Source: Coriobacteriales bacterium (lineage in GTDB: Bacteria; Actinomycetota; Coriobacteriia; Coriobacteriales; JAEZZM01). Taken from it: a DNA stretch of 14,765 nt. The stretch spans positions 1 through 14,765 of the forward strand of contig JASBYZ010000033.1 of assembly GCA_029983705.1 (NCBI GenBank). The letters are read 5' to 3'. The position numbers and the translations under genes were made by a program. This document shows, piece by piece, positions 13,144 to 14,765 of the stretch. Position 1 is the first letter of the stretch. Each line of letters begins with the position of its first letter. Under the pieces are notes generated by a model. It saw only the letters and a program-made list of their open reading frames with translations, searched no databases and was not told the origin of the DNA.

Positions 13144-14139
13144 ATGGCAATAGGACTTGCAGCGCTTTTGGACGATGTGGCAGCAATAGCCAAAAGTGCA
13201 GCAGCCTCTGTAGATGACGTGGCTGCAATGACCGGCAAGGCTTCTGCTCGTGCAATGGCGCTGGTAGTAGACGATGCAGCAGTTACCCCTCAATATCTTA
13301 AAGAGGCCACTCCAAATAGAGAGCTTCCAATGGTATGGAGGATTGCAAAAGGCTCACTTCTCAACAAAGCCATCATTTTACCTATCATCTTAATTATCTC
13401 TACGGTATACCCGCCCATCTTAACTCCGCTTCTCATGCTTGGTGGTTTGTACCTCTCTTTTGAAGGTGCCGAAAAAATAATTGAACACTTTACCAACGAT
13501 CACCCAGATCAGGAAGCTGCAGCGGTAGATGAGGAGCCCAAGAATGAAGATGAGGTGGTGCGTTCAGCTGTTACCACTGACTTTATCCTCTCCCTTGAAA
13601 TCATGGTAATCTCGCTTTCAACCATTGCAGACCAGCCTCTTGGCATCAAAATTGTTTCGCTTATCTTTGTCGCAATCATTATTACTGCAGTGGTATACGG
13701 TGCAGTTGCCCTGCTTATCAGGATTGATGACACCGGTCTTAAACTTATGGCCGATAAAAACTCGGACTTTAAGCAAAAGCTTGGCCGCTCTATGGTAACC
13801 TCAATGCCTACCATCCTAAACGTCATCTCTGTTATTGGAACGATGGCTATGCTGTGGGTTGGAGGACACATTTTGCTGAGTGGGCTTGCTACCTTAGGTC
13901 TTGAAGCTCCCCACGAAATTGTAGCCTTAGCTGTTGGTGCAGTTGAAGGGGTTGTAGGCGGCATACCTGTCTTAGGTCCAGTATTGAGCTGGCTTACCGA
14001 CACCCTTTGTTCAGCAATCTTTGCTTTAGTAGTTGGTAGCATACTTGCCGTTATTATTTCTTTGTTCACCCATGAAAAGCAAACTGGAAAAGTTAGCCTC
14101 AGAAAAGAAAGGCTAGCTAAGCAGAAGCAAAACAATTAA
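13144..14139 (+). CDS. DUF808 (YedI-family) membrane protein
   Basis: This is a 331-residue inner-membrane protein of the DUF808/YedI family, whose function is unknown. The N-terminal stretch is Ala-rich with repeated LDDVAAIA and VDDVAAMTGKASARA blocks typical of the family. RELPMVWRIAKGSLLNKAIILP and LTPLLMLGGLYLSFEGAEKI follow; these are the strongest family marks. About six to seven hydrophobic segments run to the C-terminus, which ends in a Lys/Arg-rich tail. Two ATGs are adjacent; I choose 13144 because AAAGG/GGA then sits five bases upstream, against two for 13141. It is divergent from the ABC operon and 40 bases ahead of a binding-protein gene, with no terminator visible, so it may share a transcript with it. 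Confidence 0.9.
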   Translation: MAIGLAALLDDVAAIAKSAAASVDDVAAMTGKASARAMALVVDDAAVTPQYLKEATPNRELPMVWRIAKGSLLNKAIILPIILIISTVYPPILTPLLMLGGLYLSFEGAEKIIEHFTNDHPDQEAAAVDEEPKNEDEVVRSAVTTDFILSLEIMVISLSTIADQPLGIKIVSLIFVAIIITAVVYGAVALLIRIDDTGLKLMADKNSDFKQKLGRSMVTSMPTILNVISVIGTMAMLWVGGHILLSGLATLGLEAPHEIVALAVGAVEGVVGGIPVLGPVLSWLTDTLCSAIFALVVGSILAVIISLFTHEKQTGKVSLRKERLAKQKQNN

Positions 14140-14179
14140 AATGGCCTTGTTGTAGTAGCTATTTTAAAGGAGTGTTGGT

Positions 14180-14765
14180 ATGTCAAAATCTCTGACATCA
14201 TTAGCAAAGTTTGCTGTGCTCATGGCCTTGAGCCTAGCATGCATGTTCGCACTATCTGCCTGTCAATCTGCCGGTGATACTGGAGATGCTCAGCAATCAG
14301 GCGATAAGGCCCAAACTCAGACAAGCGTAAACATTGGAACCCTTGCAACTGAGGACTTTTTGCCAATGTGGAAGGCTGAGTCAGATAAGCTCTTTGAAGA
14401 GGCTGGACTTGAGGTAAACATCACTAAGTTTAATTCAGCCCAGGAGCTCTCTGCAGCCCTTGCTGCAAAAGCAATCGATGGTGCAATGACCGATATACCA
14501 GTTGCTGCTACCTTAAGTGAAGGTGGCACCCCTATGACGGTAAGCTGGGTTACCTTAGGCCAAGAGCCTAACGAGGGTCGCTTTGGTATTATGGTTGGCC
14601 CAAATTCAAAGATTACTGATGTTAAAGAGCTTGCTTCTACCCCAATTGGTGTTGGTTCTGGAACTATGCTTGAGTACGTTATGGATAAACTTCTCTTAGA
14701 TGCAGGCCTTACTCAAGACCAAATTCAAAAAGAAGAGCTCAAAAAGCTTGAGGATCAAAGGCTAA
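14180..14765 (+). CDS. NMT1/SsuA-type ABC substrate-binding lipoprotein, 5' partial
   Basis: This is the first ~195 residues of a substrate-binding protein; the frame is open to the window end. It has a lipoprotein signal peptide: a basic start, a hydrophobic run, then the lipobox LSAC with Cys28, followed by a Gly/Gln/Asp-rich linker. The body (VNIGTLATEDFLPMWKAE, then SAQELSAALAAKAIDGAMTDIP, then the GRFGIMVGPNS segment) fits the NMT1/SsuA/TauA family, which bind nitrate, sulfonates, thiamine precursors and similar small molecules. AAAGGAG lies seven bases before the ATG. An ATPase and permease probably follow outside the window. The ligand cannot be predicted. Confidence 0.85.
   Translation, partial: MSKSLTSLAKFAVLMALSLACMFALSACQSAGDTGDAQQSGDKAQTQTSVNIGTLATEDFLPMWKAESDKLFEEAGLEVNITKFNSAQELSAALAAKAIDGAMTDIPVAATLSEGGTPMTVSWVTLGQEPNEGRFGIMVGPNSKITDVKELASTPIGVGSGTMLEYVMDKLLLDAGLTQDQIQKEELKKLEDQRL

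Noticed and set aside
13509..14135. Long minus-strand open frame opposite the DUF808 gene
   Set aside because: Its product is low-complexity with no family marks, and the plus-strand frame is a clear DUF808 protein with promoter and ribosome binding site.
1..14765. tRNA, rRNA, CRISPR array, insertion sequence or prophage
   Set aside because: No cloverleaf-like sequence, regularly spaced repeats, transposase or phage protein was seen on either strand.

Overview
The window looks like chromosomal DNA of a low-to-medium-GC, Gram-positive-type anaerobe. The evidence is the run of strong AGGAGG-type ribosome binding sites, a Gram-positive-type SOS box (GAAC-N4-GTTC), lipoproteins, a DMSO-reductase-type ferredoxin/anchor pair with a twin-arginine signal, and a twin-arginine-like lipoprotein. 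My best guess is an anaerobic or oral/gut Coriobacteriia (Actinomycetota) species. That is inference from gene content, not a search result.

Layout. (1) 1-281: 3' end of a nicotinamidase gene (pncA, +). It converges on cstA (336-1916, -), a carbon-starvation/pyruvate-peptide transporter whose upstream region carries two CRP-type palindromes. (2) 2084-2706 (-): a Phd/Doc toxin-antitoxin pair. (3) 2860-5594 (+): a Y-family DNA polymerase IV behind a LexA-type box, a small conserved protein of unknown function, then murB. (4) 5598-6020 (-): a two-domain molybdate-binding Mop protein. (5) 6257-7998 (-): a Tat-exported four-cluster ferredoxin (DmsB type) and a DmsC-type membrane anchor, with no catalytic subunit beside them and a 34-bp nested palindrome just upstream. 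(6) 8113-9096 (-): an MBL-fold hydrolase, divergent from a ZIP metal transporter (9179-10000, +). (7) 10021-12977 (-): a complete polar amino acid ABC importer in the order ATPase, binding protein, permease, permease, with overlapping genes. (8) 13144-14139 (+): a DUF808/YedI membrane protein, followed by the 5' part of a NMT1/SsuA-type substrate-binding lipoprotein gene that runs off the window end.

Several starts were moved from the longest possible reading frame to an internal ATG with a proper Shine-Dalgarno sequence (cstA, phd, dinB, zupT, the ABC ATPase, the ABC binding protein and DUF808). In cstA and dinB this also moves a candidate operator out of the coding region. I saw no rRNA, tRNA, CRISPR array, insertion sequence or phage gene. 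No gene-free stretch exceeds 300 bases. I recognise every protein family except the 89-residue protein after dinB. The most interesting unexplained items are the 34-bp dyad before the DmsB-type gene, the catalytic-subunit-less DmsBC pair, the paired CRP-type sites at cstA, and the SOS-controlled dinB plus small-protein unit.
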